64,000 nucleotides of DNA, taken from Diphasiastrum complanatum. Taxonomy: Eukaryota > Streptophyta > Lycopodiopsida > Lycopodiales > Lycopodiaceae. The stretch is taken from assembly GCA_029204225.1 (NCBI GenBank), contig CM055092.1, positions 38,947,800 through 39,011,799 on the forward strand. Reading direction: 5' to 3'. Shown here piece after piece: positions 23,543 through 35,060 of this stretch. How positions within the stretch are numbered: the stretch's first letter is position 1; every line of letters begins with the position of its first letter. The position numbers and the translations under genes were made by a program. The notes below the pieces were generated by a model. The model was given only the letters and a program-made list of their open reading frames with translations. It did not search any database and had not been told where the DNA came from.

Positions 23543-24199
23543 TGTGAAAAATATAGATCCAAAACACAATTGATGGATCTTTGATCTTGGGCCAATTTGG
23601 AGTGCACATCTAGATTTAGTAACAAGATAGAATCCATCAAGATTGGCATGCTAGAATTGCATAAATCACTAAGATCTAATCATGAACATGAAAATATAGT
23701 ATGATATTGTCCCTGTCCATACAACAACATCAGCCTATTGTCCTTCACACGTGTGGAACCTTTATCAACCATAAAATCAACATTCTACACATAGAAAATC
23801 AAGATATCAAGAGATAAACACAAGACATGGACATAGAAACTCAAGAGATGAATTTTCCATATAGAATGAGAATACAATGATGTGTTTTCCACAATGCTAC
23901 TGCTATTTATAACTGTCAAAATGTCATTTGGCCAATTGCCCTAAACTTGTCCTAAATGGTAATTTCTTAGTAACTCACCAATAACCTAGAAATAATAGTC
24001 TAGATGCAATGTATCAAATTTAGCCAAATAGAATGGGGCCAAAATTGACCTCATCCACTTATCTACTTGCCAAAAATAGTACAAACACTATTTAGGCCTT
24101 CATTGACAAATATGAAATCATCTCTAACTTGAGATTTCATCTTGGCCTCCAAAAACGCCAATAAACCAACAAATTAGTAATTGTTGACAATTTTTCACA
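23543..24199 (-). repeat. 5' LTR of Copia G
   Basis: 657 bases with inverted ends TGTGAAAAAT (23543) and ATTTTTCACA (24199), abutting the primer site. Contains CACACGTGTG at 23746-23755. Its outer end lies against the ParB-methyltransferase relic, which it probably interrupted. Confidence 0.8.
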
Positions 24200-24205
24200 C
24201 AAAAT

Positions 24206-24720
24206 AGCTATGATGTTGCAAGAATCAGAGAAGAGATTCATAAAACAAAACAAATTCGAGAAACCACATTGATTCTAGACATTGATGAATGTGACAAATC
24301 AACCATTGGCCCTGCTACCGATGATAGGCCCATGGAGGTTAGGGAGCCAAACATAACTCATGTACATATTTTGAAAATAAAAATTAAAGGCCATACGCAA
24401 GCTATTGTTACTCCTTTCGTAGTTTTAGTTGACTCTTCTGAATCCAACAATGTTGAAAATTTTGATTTTTTCAATCTTGATTCTTATCATTTTTTAATTC
24501 TTGGAAGTATTTATAGTTTATAAGCTCACAACTAGTTGTCCCAAGAATACTCCTACGTAATTTCCTTCCACAATGTCAATGTCATAGCCTTTGTTTGGTT
24601 GATAGTGGATGAAGCTAAACTCCTTGCTTGAGACCACAATATTGATCAAGATTATAAAATGAAAATGACTATAATTTAGAGAATTTGATTTTTTTTTAAT
24701 GAAGAAGCCAGAGCTCAAAG
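24206..24720 (+). pseudogene. ParB-like domain of a decayed ParB/DNA-methyltransferase gene
   Basis: Open frame from the edge of the G LTR: SYDVARIREEIHKTKQI, then DIDECDKSTIGPATDDRPME, ITHVHILKIKIKGHTQAIVT, PFVVLVDSSE and YHFLILGSIYS. This resembles a ParB/sulfiredoxin-like N-terminal domain: an Arg-rich element, a PFVV strand, then the y-x-(f/i)-(l/i)-x-G-G-x-H-S motif, here degraded to LGSIYS. After a stop the same frame continues HNxLSQEYS, NVNVIAFVWLIVDEAKLLA, stop, DHNIDQDYKMKMTII. The stops sit where Trp or Gln would fit (TGG to TGA, CAG to TAG). Bacterial and phage ParB-methylase proteins pair such a domain with the methyltransferase found 1 kb downstream. Assignment is by eye from motif order, not from a search. 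Confidence 0.5.
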
Positions 24721-25739
24721 CTCTTTGTGCATAAGAGACAAGCCTACCATTCGATACAAAGAATCTAGCGTAGAGCTTCACAAAATATGATAATTTCTAT
24801 CAGCTTGCATTTCATAGTGGGTAGGTAAATTTTTGTTTGTTATGTTCATTATGGATATTTTTTTTTGTTATGCTTGTCATGCTCAACTATGTTCTCTGTA
24901 AATTATAAAGCTTGTCGTGAATTGTTAATTTTTATCATAGATTGTGATGCTTATCAGAGTTCTATGCTTGTCATGGAATTATTCATTTTATTTTATTCCT
25001 AATTATAATATTTTGCATAATTTTTTTTTATAGGTTTGGGCTTTTGTTGATAAATTTTTGATAAATGAAAACATTTTAAAATAAAAGACCAACCAATGCA
25101 AGGGGTATCAAAATCCAAAAAAAACGTAACAACTTCCACTCAAACATTGAAATCCATTCCTACTGAGATGAGAATATTTGAGTGGAAGAATATGTAAGAG
25201 ATCAATTCATCAAAATTAACCATAAGTGTTCTCTCAAGGGGTATTGATGGACAGCTCTTCCTTGCGAAAATGGGAAGAGAATTTTAGAGATAATTTTTAT
25301 TTTAGAAAGAATGTCTTTTTCATTTTACTTTTTATTTTTGATCTTTTTATTTTAAAAGTATTATCATATGCACTTTATATATATTGTAGACACAAACTAT
25401 TTATGAAAGTCCAAGAAATGCTTGTGACAAGATTGAATTGTCAAGATTTTGAGGAGTGCTAGAGGCTTTATCTTCTCGGCAGCAAAAATGAAATATTGAC
25501 TTCTGTTTTGATATTATTTAGAGACATGATATTCACTTTACCCATGATTGGCATAGGTATTTTAGAGTTGTATTTAGTTAATAAAGTTTTTAATTTTTTT
25601 CTTCCATGCTAGGCATAGCTCATTTTTTTTTCAGAGCTCTACAGAAAAAAAAAGAAAAAAGTCCTTTAAGAATAGTTTAAGAGATATTCTGAGGGCAAAG
25701 GAAAAAAAGAAAGACAAGGAGTGAATTGCACTTATATTA
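24721..25739 (+). pseudogene. middle region of the ParB/methyltransferase relic
   Basis: AT-rich, partly intron-like DNA between the two recognisable domains. Coding-like islands on the same strand are VFSQGVLMDSSSLRKWEEN (about 25226-25300) and, past an intron-like stretch ending TATTGTAG (about 25389), KVQEMLVTRLNCQDFEE, stop, RLYLLGSKNEILTS. Their family is unknown to me; strand and position suggest linker exons of the same gene. Confidence 0.35.
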
Positions 25740-26483
25740 TTGAAAAAGACAACTGTAGAGAAATCAATAAATTTTTACAGAAAAAGACCTTACACACTAT
25801 GTATTGTACCTATTTTATATAGATTCCAAATGGAAGAAATATTAAACGATGATTCTCCTTTCAAATACACTAAAATCCACAATGTCATCCATGGCTTTTT
25901 GGAGGTGACAATATGTCCTATTTGGAGAGTTATTATTTTTCATTCATGTTGGCAATTTGTATCAGTTTAGAAAGCTCTTTTGATTTTCTACAATGCTAGA
26001 ACTGAAAATGTTGTGTGGTTAGTTAAATTTATTCATGTTTAATTTGTTATTTATTCTACAATTAGCATGGTTTAAAAAAATTTATTTTTCTTAATACTTT
26101 CTACTTAATCATTTTTTTTTGGAAGTACAAGCCCAATGTTTGGAACTCGATTGGTGCGCGACTTTGCAATAAACTAGAATATATAATGATTTGTTATTAT
26201 TCTTTGCATTACAATATCATTGGGCTAACTAGCTTTGGAAACTTGTTTCAATTATTAATAGTCACAAAGAAACTCATAAATTTGATGATAGGTTTTGTGG
26301 CTTGTCTCTATCAAAAGTCACAACAGTTAATAGATTATTTAATTGATATTTTTTTGTACCCAAAAAATTGGATTTTAGATCTATTTCGTGGCAGTGGTAC
26401 TGCCAACGCATGTGCTGTTCAGAAAGACAGACATGTTGCTGTTGTAAAACTAGATTCAAGTTTAGTATAAGTTATAAAAATAA
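25740..26483 (+). pseudogene. N4/N6-type DNA methyltransferase domain, decayed
   Basis: Remains of an amino-methyltransferase of the class that modifies adenine N6 or cytosine N4 in DNA. The order is that of the beta group, catalytic motif before the AdoMet motif. About 25800-25950: CIVPILYRFQMEEILNDDS, where motif IV (D/S-P-P-Y/W) is expected and reads V-P-I-L-Y; then VIHGFLEV and VIIFHSCWQFVSV. About 26128-26420: YKPNVWNSIGARLCNKLEYI, then CLYQKSQQLIDYLIDIF and the AdoMet motif WILDLFRGSGTANACA, followed by KDRHVAVVKLDSS, stop, VIKIRM. Lesions: degenerate motif IV, stops after QFVSV and after SSLV, and intron-like gaps. It lies downstream of the ParB-like part on the same strand and continues into the acidic tail. 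Confidence 0.6.
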
Positions 26484-26755
26484 GAATGAAATCTTTGTCA
26501 GTTTTGTCGGATGAGTTGATAGAGATAGACAAGAACACAAATAATCAAAACTCAATAATTTCTTTATCGAAGGAACCACAACCTCCCGCTAGTGAGAAAG
26601 TTGGTAACACGATAGAATTTGTTGATGTCTTAATTCAAGATTATGTTGTTACTATTGAGGAGATGGTGGAGGTAACCAATGTTCTACCGAAACTCCTCCA
26701 AAAAAAAAATATTAATGACATTGATGATTTGTATTTTATTTTATTATTATAAAAA
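26484..26755 (+). pseudogene. acidic C-terminal tail of the methyltransferase relic
   Basis: Runs on in frame from the methyltransferase: MKSLSVLSDELIEIDKN, SIISLSKEPQPPASEKVGN, EFVDVLIQDYVV, VLPKLLQKKNINDIDDLYF, then stop. A homologous copy on the minus strand at 63764-64000 shares the spaced elements LLDELVEV, VGDTWESVDVLV and KDVNDIDDFWM. Conservation of this pattern between two diverged copies shows that it was coding. No function is known to me for the tail. Confidence 0.55.
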
Positions 26756-27530
26756 CTGAGTTTTTTTATTTTAATGTGTCTTAAAATTTTTAAGATTAAT
26801 TAAATTTTTAAAATTTATTTGTAATCATTTGCAATCTTATTGATGGTAAGTAATGCAAAAAATAAAATAGTGTTTTAATTTTTAAAATGTATATAATTAT
26901 TCATTTCATATTATTCAAAAAACATGTTATTTGAATTGATTAGATTTCAAATAGCTCAACTTTTTTATATCTCAAAACAATAAAATGAGACAATAGTAAG
27001 AGCTAATTTTTTATAAATCATCTAGTTTTGGTTGATTTAAGATCATTTATTTTGTAATCATTATTTGTTTCATTATGTTTAAATATTTGAATGTTTGTCT
27101 AGATTTCAAGTATTTCTATAAAGTGTTATTTTTTAAAAATTTAAAAATTTTAAAAACAACAATTTTTTTTTTTCGCTTTAGTTATAAAAATTTATTATTT
27201 AATACAAGCACTATTATTTAAGAAGTATATTAAAATCTTAAAATATTTTTTCAATTTTTTTTAATAAGTATGAATAATATATTTTTTATTTCAGTGATTA
27301 TGTGATTAATGATTTTATTTTAATTAATATTTTTACTAAATATATACTAATTTGAAAATGTTTATAATAATTCATTACCTAAGTTTTTTTAACAATTTAA
27401 ATTTTGACAAAATAAGATGTTATTTTTTAAAGCATCTTAAATATTCGTATTTTGTAAAAAAAATAATTAAAAATTTAAAAAAAAATAGATCTTCATGTCA
27501 TTTCTAGTTTCTTTTGTCATCATGTTGTGA
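26756..27530 (+). repeat. AT-rich segment repeated in inverted orientation at 62940-63763
   Basis: Extremely AT-rich non-coding DNA. Aligned against the minus strand of 62940-63763 it shares, in order, TAAATCAT(C/G)TA, ATGTTTAAATATT, GGTTTTATTTTA-like and AAGCAT(C/T)TTAAATAT, then near-identical CATGTCATTTCT about 15-20 bases before the break. Both copies follow the methyltransferase tail. Homology stops near 27530 where Copia J begins. Confidence 0.55.
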
Positions 27531-27535
27531 TGGAT

Positions 27536-29000
27536 CGTATCTACAGATAGGCGGTTGTGGTAACAACTTCTACCTAAAATTTTTTTAAAAGAGAGGCATA
27601 GGCGAACATGCTCTTGGCACTTTTGATGAGTGTCTGATTCTTCCTCTCAGCTACGTCTTTGTGGTGAGTAGCTGGTTGTGTATTGCTGATGTATTCCATT
27701 GACCTTGTAGAAGTCCTTGAATTCAGTGGAGATGAATTCTCCCACTCCATTAGTACATAGAGCCTTGATTTTTCTCTGGGTCTAATTTTTAGTAGACACC
27801 TTGAACTACTTGAATAACTTGAAAGCTTCGAATTTGTCCTTCAGACAACAAATAACAGTTCTTCGAGAGCAGTCACCAATGCACGTTAGAAAATAGAGAG
27901 CTCCCCTTGTGGAAGCAGTCTACATAGGGCCACAAATTTCGGTATGTACAAGATCAAACAAACCTTTGGAAGTATGAACTGAATAAAAAATAAAAGGACT
28001 TCTTGTATGCTTGCTGATAATATAGCTTTCACATGAAAAAGTTGGTTTGCTAACAGAAGGAAGATCTTGCACTAGATTCTGAGTCGACATTTGCTGAATA
28101 CTATTGAAGTTTAAATGGCCTAATCTACAATGCCAAAACATATCAGTCGATTCAGAAGTGGATGAATGAAGAGCTTGGTTACTTGTCGAATATCAGTGAC
28201 TAAGCTTGTAAAGATAGCTATATCGTCTACCGAAAGCTAAAAGTTTTCTAGACTTATCGAGTATAATGTGGCCCTCTATATACCCTTCGACCAGAATCAG
28301 TGACTCTGCTTATCGAAAGCAAATTCTTGGTAGAGTTAGGAATATGAAGAACGTTGGTAGACAACAACTTTACATCACCTTTCTGAAACTCAAATTTGAT
28401 TGTTCCTTCACCTTCGATAGAATGAGATGAGTTGTCTCCAAGTTGTACAACTTTTGAATGGGAGAATGGCTTGTAGCATTGGAACCAGTCTCGATGGTGA
28501 GTCGTATGTTGAGTTGTTCCGGAGTCCAAGTACCAGGAGTCAATATCCTAATGTTCTTCAACCTTGGTCATAAAGACAACTTCATCTTCCTCTTGTTGCT
28601 GGATCGCGTGACTGGTTGTAACAGTATTGGCTTGTTGTTGGAACTACTTCTTCTTCTTCTTCTTCTTGTACTTCAAAGTTCGGCAATCCTTGATGAGATG
28701 ACCAATCTTCTTACAATATTTATAAAATAGCTTATATCTTTGTTGAAATGATGAAGGCTCTGAAATTGATGCTTCATTTGGTACATGTTGCTGCATGTTG
28801 CTCTTCTTGTCAGGATAATCTGACAATGTAGATCTCTTGGATCTTAGCTTCTGATTTCTTTTGGAATATAGAGCTTGAGGATCCGATCTTGAGCACGAGG
28901 AGGATGCAGTTCTTCTGATCTCCTCTTGTAGTAGCATCGAAATTACTCTTGATAGAGTGAGATGTTCCTGGGTCGAAATTGCTATGACTCAATTTTCATA
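27536..29000 (-). pseudogene. Copia J gag-protease-integrase remnant
   Basis: Minus-strand Copia polyprotein. Gag C-terminal half (about 29000-28640): LPYAYEN, stop, VIAISTQEHLTLSRVIS and MLLQEEIRR, then a zinc knuckle degraded to YKYCKKIGHLIKDC with the first Cys lost. Protease (28254-28561): TWYLDSG-type site reading TPEQ/MDSGTTQHTTH in two frames. GAG-pre-integrase: FWHCRLGHLNFNSIQQM. Integrase: LVHTEICGPM, then GVGEFISTEFKDFYKVNGIH and a decayed Glu block. Ends near 27536 in SAKSMFAYASLLKKF. The gag N-terminus is deleted next to the primer site. Reverse transcriptase and RNase H are absent. Confidence 0.8.
28640..28672. repeat. CTT trinucleotide tract
   Basis: Run of CTT (AAG on the coding strand of Copia J gag, giving a poly-Lys-like end after the zinc knuckle). 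Confidence 0.8.
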
Positions 29001-29144
29001 GGCATAAGGTAGACTCGATAATAGAGTCATATTAGTAGAAACAACGATATCAGAATACTGTTGGCTGTGCACTTGCTGTGAATGATGTCTTGGTAAAAAC
29101 AAGACTGATAACCTACAATAGAAATGTAGATTACTAAACCACCC

Positions 29145-29156
29145 GCTCTGATACCA
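29145..29156 (-). other. primer binding site of Copia J
   Basis: GCTCTGATACCA on the plus strand is the canonical TGGTATCAGAGC on the minus strand, abutting the LTR. Confidence 0.88.
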
Positions 29157-29960
29157 TGTCAAAAATCAGTGGGATAGCAGCGAAAGTAGAACAATGGACA
29201 GTTGTAGATCTCGGAAGTGTAACAATTACCAACAATAATCAAGATGAATAAACAGTAGTTATGTTCAATAGAATAAAAATAGTAGTGTAAAATTGTACTC
29301 GTATAAAAATCAGAAGGTGAGTACATTGGCGTGAAGCTGATGAGCGCAATTCAGTGAATCGCAAATATTTTAGAGCTTCTGTCTTTTATATATAACTAAT
29401 TAAAAATATATTTATTACAAGATATTTTTAAGTCTTTCGGGTCATGCTTTTCTACCTACTTAATTAATTACAACCGCCTTGTAGTTGGTAACCACCTTTT
29501 AAGTAATAAAGATTATGCACAAGTAGGTAAACTGCCATAAAGTCGTGGATCAACTTTTCCCTAATGACGAAGTCAGATAGTTCAGACTCATCAAATAGTT
29601 CGGCCTGGTTAGATAGTTCAACTTGGTCAGATAGTTCAGCCTGATCAGATAGTTTGGTCTCATCAGGTTGTTTGGCCTCATCAGATTCTTCGGCCTGGTC
29701 AGATAGTTCGGCCTTATCAGATCTGTTGGCTTTGTCGGATTTGTCGGCTTGGTCCAATATGTCGGCTGAGTCAGTTTGTCGACTTTCTCAGATTTGTCAG
29801 TTGAGTTAGAATTTTTCAGGATGTTCATTGATGAATGGATTTGGTCTTGAGCATAGAAATTCAACACAATTGGCCTCAATATGCCAAATAACAAATGACA
29901 AAACCAGTTGATTTTCTTCACACATGTTGCTAAACTTATAATGATTGTCAAATGATAACA
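29157..29960 (-). repeat. 5' LTR of Copia J
   Basis: Starts TGTCAAAAATCAGTGGG directly after the primer site. The outer end is placed at TGATAACA (29960), giving TGT...ACA ends; that end is tentative. It contains the 18-base minisatellite at 29573-29805. Confidence 0.6.
29573..29805. repeat. 18-bp minisatellite, about 13 units, inside the J LTR
   Basis: Tandem units of the form TCAGATAGTTCGGCCTGG, nearly all exactly 18 bases. Because 18 is a multiple of three the minus strand stays open and would read SDQAEL-like hexapeptides, but it lies in an LTR and there is no reason to think it is translated. Confidence 0.9.
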
Positions 29961-30059
29961 CTTTAGTGAATATCTCTACCGTCATGAACTCTATTTTGCA
30001 AATTATTAGAATGATCTCCCTTTCAAATAAGTAGGTTCACTTCTAGTCTTGACATTGAT

Positions 30060-30395
30060 AACCCTATCCTCTTTGGCCACCAACACCTCTTACAATTCTT
30101 CAATAGATGGCTAAGGTTTTTGAATAGCAAAACTTTGAACAAGATTAGCATAACCCTCATAATCCATTAAGAAGTATTTGAAAAATCTCAATGCTACCAA
30201 TAGCATCACTAACACAAGCTAAGTCCACCATTAGGAGATTTAACTCTCATCACATAAGAGTTAGCACTTTCACCTTTCTTTTGATAGCTTTGAAGAATTT
30301 GCCTTGTTAGAGTGAGCACCCTAGATGTGGACTATGACTCATACTATAATACAACTTTGAAAAATTGTGATGAAAGTCAAGGATGACACGTGGCC
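30060..30395 (-). pseudogene. Copia gag fragment K
   Basis: Minus strand, several frames: SYQKKGESANSYVMRVKSP, the gag SFxxRVK block, followed by degraded sequence matching LVQxxLNGL and LFKVLLFKNLSHLLKN, as in Copia G and E gag. Too short and broken to be functional. It is followed on the plus strand by a repeat shared with 15713-15902. Confidence 0.55.
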
Positions 30396-30429
30396 TACCA
30401 TGAAGATGTCAATGGAATTCAAATGATCT

Positions 30430-30597
30430 ATTAGATATGCAAACATAGAACATGATCCTAATTTCACAATATAATTTGCTACCACAACCTCTTTAATCAT
30501 TGATAAACTACTCCTAGTTGTGCATTAGTGCCCCAATAGTATGCACTGGCACTGACTCTGTTATCTGAAAAATGTCGCATTCCACTACAACTCACCA
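30430..30597. repeat. second copy of the repeat at 15713-15902
   Basis: Shares ACATAG(A/T)(A/T)CATGATCCTAAT, TTTGCTACCACAAC and TCGCATTCCACTAC with 15740-15900, same strand, moderately diverged. Probably part of a Copia LTR or leader of the D/K type. Confidence 0.7.
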
Positions 30598-31267
30598 AGA
30601 ATATGTTTCTGAAGGTTATTTAAGACTTCAATAAAGTCAAAGGAATATCACATAAATGTGTTTCTATCCTACCTTATGTATCCTATTTCATGTTTAAGCA
30701 ATGTTATGTCAATGTGTGAAAATTGCCAAGTTTTGTTGAAACTATGTTCATCCTTTGGATCTTGATGATGGAAAAATATTCTTTGCTGGAATTTTTTGAT
30801 GAGAATGGAGTGAAGAAAGCATCATTATAGGATGTATTCACTCGTAGGTTTCAAAGTTTTGAAGAACTCTTATGACAAGATGGCAATGGAGGCTCATTCA
30901 TGGCATTTCATGTTGCAATGATCTCAAATCAAGTGCAATATGGAGGAAGAAAGCACACATTCATTCATATTCTTAGTTTCACATATGTTTGATGCTTTTT
31001 TATGGAGATATCATAGGTGGAAGTGCGGAGGAACCTATTCATTCTTATTCTATGTACTTCTTCATGTTGTATTTTCATCTTGATATGTTAAATTGATGTA
31101 AGAAATAGTGAAGCATTCAATATGGACACTATTCTTTATGTTACTTATGAAATCTTTCCATTTTATATCTATATATTCTTAAAAGAAATACTCATTCTTA
31201 AAAGGAGTTAATTCTTAAGATGAGCAAAGTTATGATGTGAAAATATCAAATCTAGTTGAAGAGGAAG
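30598..31267. other. unassigned, no gene recognised
   Basis: AT-rich; could be the decayed inner part of the element whose LTR follows at 31268, but no pol motif survives. Confidence 0.4.
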
Positions 31268-31700
31268 TGTGAACATTGTCAACTAGTATTTGGTTATTTT
31301 GCTTATTTGAGGCCAAAACTGTAAGTAAAGTTCACATTGTTTTCTCACACATATGAAATTAGGGTAAATGACTTTGTTTAATGGAGACCGAGTTCATTTG
31401 GTCACTTTTACATACAAATAGCTCATTTTTAGAGTTAGTTGGCAATTTTGGACAATATAACTAGTTTTGGCCAAGTGGCGGCTAAGTTAGGAAAATGACT
31501 CAAGAGAGAAGAGAGAGGGTCATCACTCTCAAATAGAAATGAGAAATGAAACATTGTGCATCTCCATTTGTGAAAGATTTTGGAGCGATATCATCATCTC
31601 ATCTTTGGTTCTCTTCTACATTTGTGTAGATATTGTGATGTATGCTTGATAGATGTCTAATTTCAATGATGATTTAAAAGATTTCTTGCTTTAGGATAGC
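31268..31700 (+). repeat. Copia A-type LTR, plus orientation
   Basis: CTAGTTGAAGAGGAAG then TGTGAACATTGTCAACTAG matches the purine tract and LTR start of Copia A (minus strand at 9162). Further shared strings are GAGGCCAAAACT and CCAAGTGGC. No coding sequence of its element is recognisable upstream, so it is effectively solitary. The outer end is not determined. Confidence 0.6.
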
Positions 31701-31869
31701 TTATTTATAGAGTTTTAGGATCACATCTAAACATGTGTTTCTTAGGTTTTTATTATATTTCATATGGTAATTCATTTTGATCAAACTAGTAAGCTAGTGT
31801 ATAAATTGCCTAACATCAAATGAAGTGATTGTTGATGCAACTATACTTGGCCTAGAACTACATTTAGGA

Positions 31870-32802
31870 TCATCTTTGGATCTTAAAAAATGCCTTAGCA
31901 AAGTAGTTGCATTCAAAGCATCTGGGAGACAATTGTAATGTTGGATTTTTTTGAAGTCGTGCCTGCATTCTTTGAAGCCGTGAGTTTTTTATTGCATTAA
32001 TAGCTTTATAAGCTTTGTGACAAACCTCCATTACATTTAAAAAATATGAATAAGATTTTTTATCTGACCTCAATGCTACAATATATAGTAAAACTTTTTA
32101 TCTTTGCTTTGTAAAAAGCATTTGGATCTCAATTCCTCAATTTCTTTGATGTTCAATTTTTGTAAGCAAGAGGATGAGCAGCAAAATAATATTTTGTACC
32201 TTCCGAATCTCGAGTCTTGTAATTCATTGTTTTTGACGATTCGTTAACATGGGTGAAGTTCTCAACTCCCTCTTATATTTTTCTTTTCATTTTGAATCTG
32301 ATTTGTGAATTGACCATGTGCCACTTGTGGTTGCTTGAACTAGTTGAGAAGGTGTAGGAATTTCTTGACTGTGAATATCAGCTTTGACCTCTGGATAATC
32401 TTTGCCCTTAGAAGGCTCTAGATTTTGAGTAGATATAGAAATTGTGGATTTACTAGAATCAATGACTGAGTGAATTGAAACCTATGAACCATCACTCACT
32501 AATTCATCATGTTCAAAACAATGTTCCAATTGTGTTGAGCCAATATCTGAAGAAGAAGATGAATTAGGACTTGTAACAAGTTGCATTACAGGTGTCATTT
32601 CTTGATAAGTAGTTAGTTGAGGAATTTCAGATGATGAATAGATGAATGACGCTAATGTCGTATCATTGAGAGTAACAAGATGAGAATTAGGAGTGGCCTT
32701 ATAAAAAAAACTCTCATTGGGAATATCAGAGGAAGATGAATCAGTTATTGTTATGTACTAAGTCACAACTATTAGAATGGAAGAGGTGTAACTACTTGCC
32801 AT
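31870..32802 (-). pseudogene. unidentified protein pseudogene, three or more stops
   Basis: From an ATG at 32802 the minus strand keeps one frame for over 200 codons with only scattered stops: MASSYTSSILIVVT, stop, YITITDSSSSDIPNESFFYK, LTTYQEMTPVMQLVTSPN, STQLEHCFEHDELVSDGS, stop, SKSTISISTQNLEPSKGKDY, QEIPTPSQLVQATTSGTWSI, HKSDSK, stop. Ser/Thr-rich and probably disordered. A later piece (31870-32073) reads RSDKKSYSYFLNVMEVCHKA, YKAINAIKNSRLQRMQARLQ and CFECNYFAKAFF. The stops are single-base changes in an otherwise uninterrupted frame, so this was a real protein. I cannot assign a family. Confidence 0.45.
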
Positions 32803-33455
32803 CGAAATATTTGAAAAATTATAATTAAAACTTATGCTAAGCATAGGCAAAATAGGAAATTATATACAATATGAACGAGTTTATGTATGATGTTTTGAAA
32901 TATGCCAAACGACATGCCTTAAATTTTTTTCAATTATGATCAATTCATCAGTACCAAATATTTTTCACTTCTCTCTACCTCTTTATTCCCTCAAATAATG
33001 TCAATTAAATTCATTTCATTCTTGTTGTCATGAGCTTGACTCCAATCCTCTTGAGAAAGTGAAGACATCAAAAGGGAAAAACACATAGTCCACTAAGAAA
33101 TTATGACTTGGACTTTTTGGACTAGATGAATAGCTTCAGCTTATTAATGAATCTAACTATTGCTTTACTTACTATCAACCAACCAAATCAACTCGAAGGT
33201 GCACATAATTGCACTTTATTTGTAAATTTAGAAAACCTCTTGTTACCAGGTTATATCTAACAATGTATTATTCCCTCTTGGAAGATGATATAAAAACAAA
33301 CTTAAAGGGTACAATCACCACCACTTATGTTGACATGAAGAATGCGTCCATTTGCAAATTGCAAAGAATTTTGTATGATCAAACAAACGGGTGTGTAGAA
33401 AATTGTGATGATATTTTACAGATGTTTAGTCCCTGCTGCATGTGCAGGTATTTTA
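32803..33455. other. intergenic, no gene recognised
   Basis: AT-rich spacer; the end next to 33455 should hold the 3' UTR of the ARF gene. Confidence 0.5.
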
Positions 33456-34469
<1,014 letters not shown>

Positions 34470-34679
34470 GCTTGCTATATACGCCGCTGCCCTCTCTTCT
34501 TAACAATTATTTGAAATGGCTATGATCGATCTCTCTGTGTCTCCTGTTTATCACTTGTCATTCATGGTGTTCACTAACGATCGAATTTAAACAAGATAAT
34601 TGAAGTAGCGAGCAGCAGGCTTTCCTTAGTTGACGCAGGATTTGATATTGCTCTATTTCGATGGTGACGCAGAGCAGCC

Positions 34680-35060
34680 AATAAGCGTCGAGTAACCTCA
34701 CGCGCAAGTAACGGGACCAACGAGGCCCCACACGAGGAAGTCTTGTCTGGTTGGTCCCACACGAGGAAGTCTTGTCTGGCTCTGAAAGTATTGCTTCCTC
34801 CGTTTTTGCCATCCCACCTCCCCCATTACAATTCCTTCCACTCACAAAGTTAAAAGTAATATATGTGTACTCTCCCATTTTGTGAGACACAAGATTTTTG
34901 TGCATGAAAAACCTATCCAATGTCCATCGCAATGGGGTAGAGTTGTTGATCGACATCGGAAAGGTGTGGGCTCGAATCCAGATCACTGTGTATTGACGTT
35001 TAAGGAGCTTAGCTCCGTAAATGGCATTGCCAAGTTGTATATAACGACCACTAGTTACTT
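34680..35060. repeat. tandem duplication upstream of ARF, copy 1 (381 bp)
   Basis: Runs from AATAAGCGTCGAGTAACC to CTAGTTACTT. By eye identical to copy 2 except for an extra 29 bases that duplicate CACACGAGGAAGTCTTGTCTGG. Starts about 210 bases upstream of the ARF ATG. Confidence 0.95.
34915..35000 (+). repeat. possible tRNA-derived SINE fragment (also in copy 2)
   Basis: Contains GGCTCGAATCC, one mismatch from the Pol III B box GGTTCGAATCC, preceded by GGGGTAGAGTTGTTGATCG, a poor A-box match about 30 bases upstream. The second copy lies about 35269-35354. No poly-A tail or target duplication was identified, so this is tentative. Confidence 0.3.

Noticed and set aside
17190-24199. Copia C and Copia G as two halves of one element split by Copia F
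   Set aside because: The LTR beside C begins TGTGATGTAAAAGC while the LTR of G begins TGTGAAAAATTGTCAAC on the same strand; they are different LTRs, and no pol region joins them.
24518-24781. 87-codon minus-strand frame as a gene
   Set aside because: The plus strand of the same DNA carries the ParB-like continuation (VDEAKLLA, DHNIDQDYKMKM), which explains it better.
28458-28730. 90-codon plus-strand frame with poly-Leu
   Set aside because: Antisense to Copia J protease and gag; the Leu run comes from a CTT microsatellite.
29464-29951. Two long overlapping minus-strand frames with hexapeptide repeats
   Set aside because: They arise from an 18-base minisatellite in an LTR; a period divisible by three keeps all frames open.
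34960-34990. tRNA gene
   Set aside because: A B-box-like string is present, but no paired acceptor, anticodon or T stem can be drawn.
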